Source of the DNA: an uncultured Flavobacteriaceae bacterium
GTDB lineage: Bacteria; Bacteroidota; Bacteroidia; Flavobacteriales; Flavobacteriaceae
Length of the DNA: 64,000 nt
Assembly: GCA_947498845.1 (NCBI GenBank)
Contig: CANMLX010000007.1
Coordinates: forward strand, 62,001-126,000
Direction of reading: 5' to 3'
How positions within the stretch are numbered: position 1 is the first letter of the stretch; every line of letters starts with the position of its first letter. Position numbers and translations under genes: made by a program. Under the pieces are notes generated by a model. The model had not been told where the DNA came from, ran no database searches, and saw only the letters and a program-made list of their open reading frames with translations. Positions 46,424-55,833 of the stretch are shown here, piece after piece.

Positions 46424-48859
46424 TTATTCTGTTCTTAAACTTTTAATAGGATTGGCTAATGCAGATTTTACAGATTGAAAACCTACTGTTACAAAAGTGA
46501 TCCCTAAAGCAAAACCTCCTGCCAATAAAAACACCCACCATTTAATGTCTATTCGGTATTTAAAATCGGCTAGCCATTCTTGCATTAAGTAATAAGCTAT
46601 TGGTGTTGCAATTATAAAAGCTATTACTACCAGTACGATATAATCCTTGGTCATTAATTTTACTACGGTTTGCACACTTGCTCCTAACACTTTTCTAATG
46701 CCTATTTCTTTTTTCTTTTGTTCTGCTACAAAGGAAACTAGACCGAAAAGCCCCAGGCAACTAATTAAAATTGCCAGAAATGTAAACAATGAGGATATCT
46801 TACCTAGACGTTGTTCTTCTATAAACAATTTCCCTACTTGCTCATCTACAAACGTATATACAAATGGTGTGTTGGGATTAATGGTTTTCCAAGTATCTTC
46901 TAATTGTGTAATTAAAGTCTCTAAATCTGCTGTATTCGTTTTAGCAATCAACCAATTTGGTCTATCATGATAAAAAATAATCATTGGGTTAATCGTTTCC
47001 TTTAGAGAGGCAAAGAGATAATCTTCTACAACACCTACAATTTCAAACTCATTAGTCTTATTACCATTTTTAACCATTAATTTTGAACTAATTGCATTTT
47101 CTAATGGAATATTGAACTTTTGTAAAGTAGCTTCATTAACAATAACATTACCTTGTTGATTATCTCCAATATGTAAATCTCTACCGCTAAGTAGTTTTGT
47201 TCCTACTGTTTTAAAATAATTATCACTTACTTTATTATCGAAAACAAATGTCTGGCTACTTGGATCTTGTCCTGGTAGATACACCCCTACATCGTCCCTA
47301 ATAGGCAACGATGGGTAATTATTACTACCTGCAACATCAGATATTCCAGAAACTGTTGATAATTTTGTTCGTAATGAGTTAAAGTTTTTAACAGCATCAT
47401 CCGTTCCCATATTTATAGCTATGAGATTCTCTTTATCAAATCCCATATCAATATTTTGCGCATATTTTAATTGTTGCGTAATAATTGTAACTGTTGCAAT
47501 AAGTACAATTGATACTACAAACTGAAATACTACCAAGCCTTTACGAAAATTACCATTACCAAATTGAGGTGTAAAAACACCTTTAAGAACTCTTACTGGT
47601 TTTATTTTAGACAAAATTAATGCTGGATATATTCCTGCTACTATCCCAGTAACGATAGCCACAATAATAAAGAGTAGTAAAACTCTAACATCAAAAAAGT
47701 TGGATATTGTTAAATTACCTTGTGTAATTTCATTAATAAAGGGTAATAATAAAATAACAAGAGGAATAGATATAACTACAGCAAAAAGTGATAATAATAC
47801 TGATTCTCCTAAGAATTGCCCCACTAATGATCCTTTGCCAGCCCCCACTACTTTACGAACTCCTATTTCTTTGGCACGCTTACTGGTTCTAGCAGTACTT
47901 AGGTTAATAAAATTAATACAGGCTACTAGTAATATAATAAACCCTAAAATTAACATCGCGTAAAGGTTTTCGATATCCGAAACTGCTTCGATTTGACTAT
48001 CAACATCTTTAGAGTATAAGTGAAGATCTGTTAAAGGTTGTAGAAATAATGTTTTTTGAAAACCTGCAAAATTTGCAAAATCTTTTGATCCCCTATCTTT
48101 TAAAAATGTAGGTAACTTTTTTTCTAAACTAGATGCTTCTGTTCCTTCCTTGAGTTTAAGATAACTATATACAAAATTATGTGTTGCAAAATTTTGTGCA
48201 TTGCACACAAAATTCCCCACACCTAGTGATTGCATACCAACAATATAATTTGGATTTAAATGTGTTTTCCCATTGTCTTCATTAAACACCCCAGTCACCG
48301 TATACTTTGTTTTAAAATCTGTATTTCCTACAGTAAGTGTTTTGTTTAAAGCACTCTCGTTTCTAAATAATTTTTTAGCTAATGTTGAAGATAGTACAAC
48401 AGTATTTGGTGCTTTTAGGGCATCTTTGGCATTTCCTTCAATTAATGGATAATCAAAAAGTTTAAAGAATGTAGAATCTGCTACATAACCTCCAGTTTCA
48501 TAATAGCCTTCGTCTCTACCCTCTACTCTTAATAATGATGTGCTTCTATCTCCAAAATAGACAACTCGACAAATTTCTAATACCTCTGGAAAATCGGCTT
48601 TCATCGCAGGCGCTATTGGAGGACTAGCACCTGCCCAATTATTAATACTGTTATTATCAAGATTTTTAATCTCAGTTCGAATTCTGTAAATAGAATCGGC
48701 ATCTGCATAATGGGCATCATACCCAAACTGTGCCATCACATAAACAAAAATGGATAAACAGCTTACTAAACCTATAGTTAGACCAAGTAAATTGATACTT
48801 GTTTGAAGCTTGTCCTTTATAAGGTTTCGCCAAGCGATTTTAAAATAGTTTCGTATCAT
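46424..48859 (-). CDS. MacB/FtsX-type ABC permease P12 (811 aa)
   Basis: P12 is a singleton type. TM1 (LQTSINLLGLTIGLVSCLSIFVYVM) is followed by a FGYDAHYADADSIYRI segment, and the second core carries SNNYPSLPIRDDVGVYLPG and an EDYLFASLKETINPM loop. Coupling segments RAKEIGVRKVVG and KKEIGIRKVLG are canonical, and the tail NPIKSLRTE is typical. The protein is rich in Asp and Lys in its first core and contains one periplasmic Cys (NFVCNAQNF). It lies two bases downstream of P13 and one base before P11. All expected helices are present. Confidence 0.92.
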   Translation of the reverse strand: MIRNYFKIAWRNLIKDKLQTSINLLGLTIGLVSCLSIFVYVMAQFGYDAHYADADSIYRIRTEIKNLDNNSINNWAGASPPIAPAMKADFPEVLEICRVVYFGDRSTSLLRVEGRDEGYYETGGYVADSTFFKLFDYPLIEGNAKDALKAPNTVVLSSTLAKKLFRNESALNKTLTVGNTDFKTKYTVTGVFNEDNGKTHLNPNYIVGMQSLGVGNFVCNAQNFATHNFVYSYLKLKEGTEASSLEKKLPTFLKDRGSKDFANFAGFQKTLFLQPLTDLHLYSKDVDSQIEAVSDIENLYAMLILGFIILLVACINFINLSTARTSKRAKEIGVRKVVGAGKGSLVGQFLGESVLLSLFAVVISIPLVILLLPFINEITQGNLTISNFFDVRVLLLFIIVAIVTGIVAGIYPALILSKIKPVRVLKGVFTPQFGNGNFRKGLVVFQFVVSIVLIATVTIITQQLKYAQNIDMGFDKENLIAINMGTDDAVKNFNSLRTKLSTVSGISDVAGSNNYPSLPIRDDVGVYLPGQDPSSQTFVFDNKVSDNYFKTVGTKLLSGRDLHIGDNQQGNVIVNEATLQKFNIPLENAISSKLMVKNGNKTNEFEIVGVVEDYLFASLKETINPMIIFYHDRPNWLIAKTNTADLETLITQLEDTWKTINPNTPFVYTFVDEQVGKLFIEEQRLGKISSLFTFLAILISCLGLFGLVSFVAEQKKKEIGIRKVLGASVQTVVKLMTKDYIVLVVIAFIIATPIAYYLMQEWLADFKYRIDIKWWVFLLAGGFALGITFVTVGFQSVKSALANPIKSLRTE

Positions 48860-48861
48860 AG

Positions 48862-51273
48862 TTATTCGGTTCTCAAATTTTTAATAGGATTGGTTTTTGC
48901 TGTTTTAAAACTCAAAATACCTATTAGTAAAAACGTTACTATTATTAACAGTAATGTCGCTGCTATAAAGGGTATTGGCGTTACATTAATGCTATAAGCA
49001 AAATTATTTAGCCATTTTCCAGTAAAGTAAAACGCGAGTGGTATTGCTATTACAGAACTCACCATAATTACAGTACTAAAATCTTTAACAAAAAGCTTGA
49101 TAATGTTTATTTTTGAAGCCCCTAAAACCTTTCTAACCCCCATTTCCTTTAGTCTATTATGAGCACTTAATGATACTAGGCCAACAATACCCAAGAATAT
49201 TATAATAAGTGATAATACACATGCATAATACACTGCTTTTTTAAACCTAATTTCTGAGGTGTATAGTTTGTGTAATGTGTTGTCCATAAATTCATAGTCA
49301 AAAACAGTATTAGGTAAAATTTTATTCCATTTTTTATGAATACTGGTAATTGTAGCCTCTAAATTGCCAGGTTTTAATCTAAAATTTAAATAGCGATAAA
49401 TAGGAAACGTTTTAAGGTTAAAAAACACTAATGGTTTTATTTGTTTGGTCATGGTATCAAAGTGAAAGTCACCAACAACAGTTTGTATAGTATAATCGTG
49501 CTCCCCATCTTTAATTTTTATTTTTTCACCAATAGCATCCATTGGATTTTCCCACCCTAATGTTTTAGCTGCACTTTCGTTTAAACAAATCGTTTGATGA
49601 TTTTCTCCAGACACATCTAATTGGGCATTCACTGTAATTTGGTAAGTACTAAAAAAATGATCATCTACCGTTAGCGATGTTATTGGAATAGCTTCGTTTT
49701 CTGGCATATTTAGAGTACTAAATGAAAAATTTTGTCCAAAATTGCCATTGGGAATTTCATAAGACAACGATACTTTACTTATCTGCGGCATATGCTCAAA
49801 TTCGCGACGTATGGTTTCCATTTTTTTAACACCTTCATCAGACCAATTTCTTGGAGTTTGTACTGTTAGCATATAGTCTTTGTTATATCCTAAATCTTTT
49901 TCAAAAAAGTAATCTACCTGTTTGGTGATTATAAAAGCACTAATTAGTATTACCAATGCTATAGAAAATTGAAACCCTACCAATGATTTTTGTAACCTAA
50001 TATTGTTTAGCTGTAATTTGCCTTTTAAAGATTGTATTGTTTTTAGCGATGATAATACAAATGCTGGATAGCATCCTGCCAATAGGCTAACCGTACATAC
50101 GAAACCAAAAATTATGAAAACCAAAAGATAGGAAAAGGACACAACCTCTGGTAAAGCGAAACCTAGTGCATCTCTAAATACAGGCTTTAAAACTACAAAA
50201 GCCACAAAAGCTAATACCGTAGCTAACAATACTAAAATAAAAGACTCTATTAAAAACTGCATTATCAACTGTTTACGTTGTCCACCCAACACTTTTCGCA
50301 TACCTATCTCTTTTAGGCGACTTCCAGACATGCTTATTGATATATTTATAAAATTAACTACAGCCATTAATAAAATAAAAACACCTATTATGGACAGTGT
50401 AATGAGCATACGTTTTACAGTACCATTATCTTTTTCCAGATAAAAATTGGTAAGTAGCTTGGGAGCTACACTTAAGTTTTCTTTAATATTTTTGGGGGCA
50501 TGTTTAGCGATGAGCGCTTTAATAGGCTTTTGTAAATCTTTAGCACTTACACCCTTTTGTAATTCTATAAAAGAGGGGATATACCTGTTATCCCAATGTG
50601 ATAAATCACCCCTATCAAAAAATGAATGTGAGCTTTTAGAGATAAAAATTTCTGGCATCAAATCCCTTTCTGTAATATTCTCGTTAATGGGGTTGATAAT
50701 AGAATTTTTGGGAAGGGTATTAAAAACACCAGTAATACTAAAATTGCGTTTTTTGCTATTAAAATTTTCTAGAGCAATCGTTTGCCCTACGACATCTGTT
50801 TTCCCAAAAACTTTTAGTGCCACATTTTTGGTAATCACAGCCGTATTAGGATGGGTTAAAGCCGTTTTACTATTGCCATGTAATAATCCAAAACCAAACA
50901 TAGTAAGCAAACTACTATCTGATAGTTGCACATATTTCCTAAAGCGTAAATCATCTTTAGAGATAATTGAATTCACACCATCGAATCTATAATAATTGGC
51001 TATCAAATGTGGGTAGTCCTCTTTTAAATGTTTTGCCAATGGTGCCAATGTTGTAAACTTTAAGCCCATGTTGGGCTTTTGCCAGTCGCTTAGCAAAATA
51101 TACTGTCTATTAGCATTCTTAAGAGTATTGTTTACTTGCAATTCTCCCCATACATACGCACTAATTAGTAGTGTAAAAACAATACCCGTACATAACCCAA
51201 GTATATTAATACCTGCATAAAATCTATGCCTTTTAAGGTTTCGCCACGCGATTTTAAAATAGTTGCGTATCAT
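48862..51273 (-). CDS. MacB/FtsX-type ABC permease P13 (803 aa)
   Basis: P13 is also a singleton. It starts MIRNYFKIAWRN but has a distinct TM1 and following segment (GINILGLCTGIVFTLLISAYVWGELQVNN) and lacks the IYRI-type motif that follows TM1 in most members, reading QYILLSDW instead. Coupling segments are LKEIGMRKVLG and LKEMGVRKVLG. The second core begins with SYEIPNGNFGQNFSF. The tail is NPIKNLRTE, with Asn in place of Ser. Its start codon lies 48 bases after the P14 stop, a gap that holds a copy of the ACCGAA-N5-TTCAGT palindrome. This is the largest gap among P5-P14. Confidence 0.92.
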   Translation of the reverse strand: MIRNYFKIAWRNLKRHRFYAGINILGLCTGIVFTLLISAYVWGELQVNNTLKNANRQYILLSDWQKPNMGLKFTTLAPLAKHLKEDYPHLIANYYRFDGVNSIISKDDLRFRKYVQLSDSSLLTMFGFGLLHGNSKTALTHPNTAVITKNVALKVFGKTDVVGQTIALENFNSKKRNFSITGVFNTLPKNSIINPINENITERDLMPEIFISKSSHSFFDRGDLSHWDNRYIPSFIELQKGVSAKDLQKPIKALIAKHAPKNIKENLSVAPKLLTNFYLEKDNGTVKRMLITLSIIGVFILLMAVVNFINISISMSGSRLKEIGMRKVLGGQRKQLIMQFLIESFILVLLATVLAFVAFVVLKPVFRDALGFALPEVVSFSYLLVFIIFGFVCTVSLLAGCYPAFVLSSLKTIQSLKGKLQLNNIRLQKSLVGFQFSIALVILISAFIITKQVDYFFEKDLGYNKDYMLTVQTPRNWSDEGVKKMETIRREFEHMPQISKVSLSYEIPNGNFGQNFSFSTLNMPENEAIPITSLTVDDHFFSTYQITVNAQLDVSGENHQTICLNESAAKTLGWENPMDAIGEKIKIKDGEHDYTIQTVVGDFHFDTMTKQIKPLVFFNLKTFPIYRYLNFRLKPGNLEATITSIHKKWNKILPNTVFDYEFMDNTLHKLYTSEIRFKKAVYYACVLSLIIIFLGIVGLVSLSAHNRLKEMGVRKVLGASKINIIKLFVKDFSTVIMVSSVIAIPLAFYFTGKWLNNFAYSINVTPIPFIAATLLLIIVTFLLIGILSFKTAKTNPIKNLRTE

Positions 51274-51321
51274 AACTATACGTTTTTTGACACCGAAACA
51301 GGTTCAGTAAAGGTTGATGAA

Positions 51322-53790
51322 TTATTCTTCTTTCAATGCTTCAACAGGATTATTTGTTGCTGCTTTAAAACTTTGCCAGCTTACACTAGCAAGTGCAATA
51401 CCTATGGCAAGTAATCCTGCAAAACCATATATCCACCAAGTAATACTTGTTCTATAAGCAAAGTCTTCTAACCACCTATTCATGGTATACCAAGAAACTG
51501 GTACAGCAATGATATAAGCAACAACAACCCACTTTAAAAAATCTATGTTTAGCATTATCATAATTTGACTTACTGTAGCGCCACTTACTTTTCTAATCCC
51601 TATTTCTTTAACTCGTTTTTTAATATTAAACAATGCCATCCCAAGTAACCCTAAACAAGAAATTAAAAGTGCAAGACACGCCGAATAGGTCAAAATTTGA
51701 TTAAACTTTTGGTCTCTTTCATACTGAACTGCAAAAGAGGTATCTGAAAAATTATAAATAAACTCCTCTTTAGGGTATAAGCTGTTCCATACTTGTGCAA
51801 TATGAGACATTGTTTTGTCTATATCTTTAGAATTTAGTTGGAACGAATAATACCCCACACTATGATCCCAATTTAAATTTTGAGTAAAAATGCTTGGTTT
51901 AATTGAGGTGTGTAACGATGTATGATGGTAATCTTCAATAACACCTACTATTTTACAGTTATTATTTCCAACAGTTATTACTTTACCCAAAGCATCTATC
52001 GCATCATCTATCCCCATAACTTGTAATGCTGTTTCATTAATTAAAATATCATTAGAGATCCAATCATTTTGAACACTCAAATTTTCTCCAGCTTTTAAAT
52101 AAATACCGTAGGTCTTTATATAATTATCATCGATACTAATTTCACTAAACGAAGCTGGAAATGGTTCTGCAACGCCTACTGGTCTTATCTGATTATTTAA
52201 TCGATTTGCCTTTTGCCCAGGAATACTAGAACTTACCGAAAAAGAGTTTACACCATTTAAAGCGACCAATTCGTTCCTAAAAGTCCTTAGTTTATTTGGT
52301 GCATCTGGATGCTGATTCATGGTCATTGGAGAGAAACTATACAATGTTTGGTGGCCATCAAACCCAAGATCGGACGCCATCATAAATTGCATTTGTTTGT
52401 ATATACCAACGGTGCAAACAATTAATATAATGGTTATTGAAAACTGTATGGTTACCAAAACCTTTTGGCTCTTCCATTTTTGACTTATCTTTTGACTACC
52501 TATTTTTAATCCCGAAGAAAAACGGTTTTTTACTACTGACAAAAAAGGAATAAGGGCTGCTACAACAGACACTAATATTACAATAGCGATTACAGATAGA
52601 AATATGTAGGACGTAACTTTAGTTAAAGAAAGTTCTGTAACAATTAAAACATAGGCCAAAGGCAATGATAAAAGTAAAGCAAGACCATTAAAAATAAAGC
52701 TTTCTACCAATATCATTTGAAAAATCTGCCCATAAGTAGAACCATTAAATATGCGAATAGAATAATTTTTTAGCTGCTCTATATTCGAAATCGTATTTAG
52801 ATTTATAAAATTGATCAAACACACAAATAACACAACAGCTATAATGATATAGAGAAAAATAATTTGCTTTGTATTGCCATTCACGGACTGCTCATGACTT
52901 AAGTTTGACTTTAAATGAATATCGTGAATAGGTTGAAATTTAAATTTCATAGCCCCTTCTTTTAACCTTTTGGGCAAGGGTACTTTACTAAGTAAACTAG
53001 TAACTCTAGATTTTACAGCACTTATAGCTGCTCCTTTTTTAAGTTTTATATAAGAATAGGGTCTATATTGTACAGGTATATTCCAACGTCTTTGGCTATA
53101 AGGGTCTGGTTTATGATATTCGTAATTAGGATTTTCTACTAAAACCTGACGCGTATTGTCAAAATTCTGCATGTAATAGAAAAGTGATTTATAAGCTGCC
53201 ACAACATCTATTTTCATATGGCTATTGCTTGGAATATCTTCAAAAACAGCATCTACAACAAACTTCCAGCCTTCATTAACTGTGAGTTCTTTATTAATAG
53301 GATCTTCATTTCCAAATAGCTTTTTGGCGAACGACTGAGAAATTACAACGCCATGAATATTTTCAAGTAGTTTTGTGTTTTCAGATTTTATAATCTTTCT
53401 GTTAAACACATCAAAAAAGGTAGGATCTGTATAAACAAAATCTACATCTTGTATTTTTTGTTTTGAGCTGTTAAAAATGGTTACGACATCTTTACCAAAA
53501 TTACAGTGGCTTATCACTTCTGGTAATTCTAAATCTAATAATTCTGATGCTCCACCAAAGTTTTTTGCAGATAGTACTTCTTCGCCATTATTATATTTAA
53601 CATCCAAAGCTACTCTGTAAATAGATTCTGAATCTGTCCAAAATTGATCATAACTATTTTCATATTGAATTTTTATTGTTAAAAAGATAAAAACAGTAAA
53701 CCCCACTACAAGGCCTAAAATCTTTGCTACAGACAAAAATTTCTTTTTTAGAATACTTCTTATAATTGATTTTAGAAAATGGAAATTCAT
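51322..53790 (-). CDS. Divergent MacB/FtsX-type ABC permease P14 (822 aa), first of the array
   Basis: P14 is the first permease transcribed and the longest. Its start, MNFHFLKSIIRSILKKK, and tail, NPVEALKEE, differ from the common ends. The first coupling segment is strongly degenerate (LKNYSIRIFNGS, where other members have RAKEVGIRKVVGS), losing the Glu-Val-Gly core, while the second (VKEIGIRKVSG) is intact. The second core has SIPGQKANR and a DYHHTSL loop, placing it with P3, P5 and P7. Upstream there are 173 bases containing a copied ATPase 3' end. An asymmetric coupling pattern could mean that P14 docks an ATPase through one half only, but this is inference. Confidence 0.92.
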   Translation of the reverse strand: MNFHFLKSIIRSILKKKFLSVAKILGLVVGFTVFIFLTIKIQYENSYDQFWTDSESIYRVALDVKYNNGEEVLSAKNFGGASELLDLELPEVISHCNFGKDVVTIFNSSKQKIQDVDFVYTDPTFFDVFNRKIIKSENTKLLENIHGVVISQSFAKKLFGNEDPINKELTVNEGWKFVVDAVFEDIPSNSHMKIDVVAAYKSLFYYMQNFDNTRQVLVENPNYEYHKPDPYSQRRWNIPVQYRPYSYIKLKKGAAISAVKSRVTSLLSKVPLPKRLKEGAMKFKFQPIHDIHLKSNLSHEQSVNGNTKQIIFLYIIIAVVLFVCLINFINLNTISNIEQLKNYSIRIFNGSTYGQIFQMILVESFIFNGLALLLSLPLAYVLIVTELSLTKVTSYIFLSVIAIVILVSVVAALIPFLSVVKNRFSSGLKIGSQKISQKWKSQKVLVTIQFSITIILIVCTVGIYKQMQFMMASDLGFDGHQTLYSFSPMTMNQHPDAPNKLRTFRNELVALNGVNSFSVSSSIPGQKANRLNNQIRPVGVAEPFPASFSEISIDDNYIKTYGIYLKAGENLSVQNDWISNDILINETALQVMGIDDAIDALGKVITVGNNNCKIVGVIEDYHHTSLHTSIKPSIFTQNLNWDHSVGYYSFQLNSKDIDKTMSHIAQVWNSLYPKEEFIYNFSDTSFAVQYERDQKFNQILTYSACLALLISCLGLLGMALFNIKKRVKEIGIRKVSGATVSQIMIMLNIDFLKWVVVAYIIAVPVSWYTMNRWLEDFAYRTSITWWIYGFAGLLAIGIALASVSWQSFKAATNNPVEALKEE

Positions 53791-53831
53791 ATAAAAATAT
53801 GGTATAAATATTATTACTATTTGCCTTAAAC

Positions 53832-53889
53832 CTACACTAAACTATTTTTCGCCACTTTTTGCCCATCCAACATTCTAATAATACGATGC
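53832..53889 (-). pseudogene. Duplicated 3' end of the ABC ATPase gene
   Basis: 58 bases match the 3' end of the ATPase at 55834-55891 with one mismatch and encode the tail RIIRMLDGQKVAKNSLV-stop (Lys instead of Glu). No ATP-binding motif is present, so it is a scar. A short frame upstream on the same strand (53905-53961, ATG to TAG, 18 codons) has unknown status. The rest of the 173-base gap shows nothing. Confidence 0.9.
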
Positions 53890-53963
53890 CTTATCTTTCA
53901 CTTCCTATATAAAATCAAAATCGACTTCTTCCAATGCATTCATTTCAATTTTTAAGATCATAC

Positions 53964-54974
53964 TTATTCAATTAATGTAACTTCGCTAAAATTCAATGTT
54001 ACACTGCCACCAGAAGTATGCATATAAACAGGTATGCCTCCTCCATTCATACTACCTATAATTTCATTCTTTTTAGAAGAGCCACTAAAATTTTTAAGTT
54101 GCGTATTTACATGATTTCCTTTTAAATTAAGATCTACACCTAGCCCTTCTGGAATATTCGCATATATACTACCTCCTGAAGTTTTTAAGTGTATATTCTC
54201 TATAGCGCCTTTAATATTCGCTTTAATACTACCGCCACTGGTATGAGCCACAATATTTTGCATTGTGCCATTTAATTTAATAGCACCTCCACTGGTTTTT
54301 GCCTCTGCATTACCATTGATATTTTCTAATTGTATACTTCCTCCCGAAGTATGCACCTTAACATTACCCATAGCATTGGCAACCTTAATACCTCCGCCGC
54401 TAGTTGCAATATCAATATTGCCATTACTATCTTCTACATTAATACCGCCTCCAGAGGTCTTCCCATTAATCCCACCTGTTATTCTTTCTATTCTAAGCCC
54501 TCCTCCGCTAGTGCGTAAGTTTTGGTTACCCGTCATATCAGAAATTTTAACACCCCCACCAGAAGTGTTTAAATGTGTAGCCATATTGTGAGGCACCTTG
54601 ATCTTGAATTCTATCGAAATATTTTTCCAAGACGATGTCTTTTTAACGCACTTTGCTATGGCTCTAAATTCGGTAGCATTTTGTTCTATAGAAAGATCAA
54701 ATACCGCATTGATTTCAGATAAAATATCATCTGTGGGATCTAAAAATTTACCCTTACGCCTTACGTAAACATCTACAACAACAGTATTTTCATCGTGTCC
54801 ACTTACTGTAATTCCTCCTCTAGAAGTTTCCACAAATAAATGTCCTGCATCGTTAAGGGTAAAGGTTTTCGACATAAATGGTGTACCATCATTATCCACA
54901 GTACTATTGGTTGCCCCAAAAGTTGTTATTGAGACAAAAGCTATTAAAATGCTAGTGATATATTGAGTTTTCAT
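53964..54974 (-). CDS. Exported DUF4097-like beta-helix protein with TSGG repeats
   Basis: This 336-residue protein has a signal peptide (about 1-20). From about residue 140 it consists of ~18-22-residue repeats that begin with TSGGG, TSGGS or TSGGA followed by an alternating hydrophobic strand (GVKI, GLRI, GINV, GIKV, SIQL, AIKL, SIKA, SIYA). Nine TSGG units and two degenerate ones are visible. This matches the DUF4097 (adhesin-like beta-helix) family, in which each repeat forms one turn of a beta-solenoid. The region at about 30-130 is a less repetitive beta domain. It lies between the GIN-domain gene and the permeases, inside the operon. A periplasmic sensor or envelope scaffold role is possible, but no function is established. 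Confidence 0.88.
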   Translation of the reverse strand: MKTQYITSILIAFVSITTFGATNSTVDNDGTPFMSKTFTLNDAGHLFVETSRGGITVSGHDENTVVVDVYVRRKGKFLDPTDDILSEINAVFDLSIEQNATEFRAIAKCVKKTSSWKNISIEFKIKVPHNMATHLNTSGGGVKISDMTGNQNLRTSGGGLRIERITGGINGKTSGGGINVEDSNGNIDIATSGGGIKVANAMGNVKVHTSGGSIQLENINGNAEAKTSGGAIKLNGTMQNIVAHTSGGSIKANIKGAIENIHLKTSGGSIYANIPEGLGVDLNLKGNHVNTQLKNFSGSSKKNEIIGSMNGGGIPVYMHTSGGSVTLNFSEVTLIE

Positions 54975-55017
54975 AATGTGATTTTTTATTTAATCTTAAT
55001 TCTTTTAGGCTTAAAAT

Positions 55018-55794
55018 TTACTGTAGTTTTTTAATTTTAGCTTCTCCTAGTATAACCCCTTTACTTACTTGTGCATTACCATGGTAACGTACCATAGCTT
55101 CTCCATAAGCGGTAACTTTTAGATTATCGGATACATTTAAATAAAACTCGCCTTCTCCATAAGCTGTAACTTTAGAATTTCGATTTTTAATTTTTGGAGT
55201 GTTTATCATACACTCTCCATAACATGTCGTTTTTTGATTTTCTATTGTACCATCTTCAATATTTAAAATGCCTTCACCATATATGGTAGCTTGTAGTGCT
55301 TCTAAATCTACCATGCCCATATAAATTTTAGGTTCACCATAAGCTTTTAGTTTAAGTTCCTCTTGACTTATAGGACTTTTAAATACAAACGTTTCTTCGC
55401 CTCTTAAGGAGAGACTATTAATAGTTTTATAAGTTATTGTTGCTGTAACAACGGTACCTTGATAAAGAGAACGTTTTGTTTTCCATTTATCTCTTTTATG
55501 CTTCTGTGATTTAGTAAATACCCTAGCACCATCTAGATATAGGTTAAGTGTCCCTCCCTTTACTTCAATATTTAATTTATCATCAGACACTTTATTGGAG
55601 TTAATGCTAACAGATGCTTCATCTCCTTTAATAAAAGTGACCTGTATGTGTGGGTTAACAACTACTTTTTCAAAAGGCTCAACAGTGTAAGTTGATTGAC
55701 CATATACGTTTGCTCCAATTAGAGCAATCATTACAAAACATAGGTATTTAATATAGTTTATTGTTCGTTTTTTGATTGATGATTTTGTTAACAT
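55018..55794 (-). CDS. Exported GIN-domain (DUF2807-like) protein with YGE repeats
   Basis: This 258-residue protein has an N-terminal signal or anchor (hydrophobic about 18-31, NVYGQ) and a putative auto-transporter head GIN domain, formerly DUF2807. It starts TYTVEPFEKVVVNPHIQVTFIKGDEASVSI. The C-terminal half repeats a YGE(G/P/C/A) turn six times (KAYGEPKI, TIYGEGIL, TCYGECMI, TAYGEGEF, TAYGEAMV, ILGEAKI), again suggesting a beta-helix. It lies 39 bases downstream of the ATPase gene and 43 bases upstream of the DUF4097-like gene, so all three are co-transcribed. Proteins of this type often sit beside two-component or anti-sigma systems in Bacteroidota. Whether it senses the transported substrate is unknown. 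Confidence 0.85.
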   Translation of the reverse strand: MLTKSSIKKRTINYIKYLCFVMIALIGANVYGQSTYTVEPFEKVVVNPHIQVTFIKGDEASVSINSNKVSDDKLNIEVKGGTLNLYLDGARVFTKSQKHKRDKWKTKRSLYQGTVVTATITYKTINSLSLRGEETFVFKSPISQEELKLKAYGEPKIYMGMVDLEALQATIYGEGILNIEDGTIENQKTTCYGECMINTPKIKNRNSKVTAYGEGEFYLNVSDNLKVTAYGEAMVRYHGNAQVSKGVILGEAKIKKLQ

Positions 55795-55833
55795 AATTTT
55801 TCGATTTTTTGATTGATGTTATTCTTTTATATA

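Noticed and set aside
54265..54591. Plus-strand proline/leucine-rich repeat ORF opposite the DUF4097-like gene
   Set aside because: It is the antisense of the TSGG repeats and has no start context or homology of its own.
53964..54974. CRISPR-like periodicity in the TSGG repeat region
   Set aside because: The repeats are in-frame protein repeats with variable spacing and no constant repeat/unique spacer pattern.
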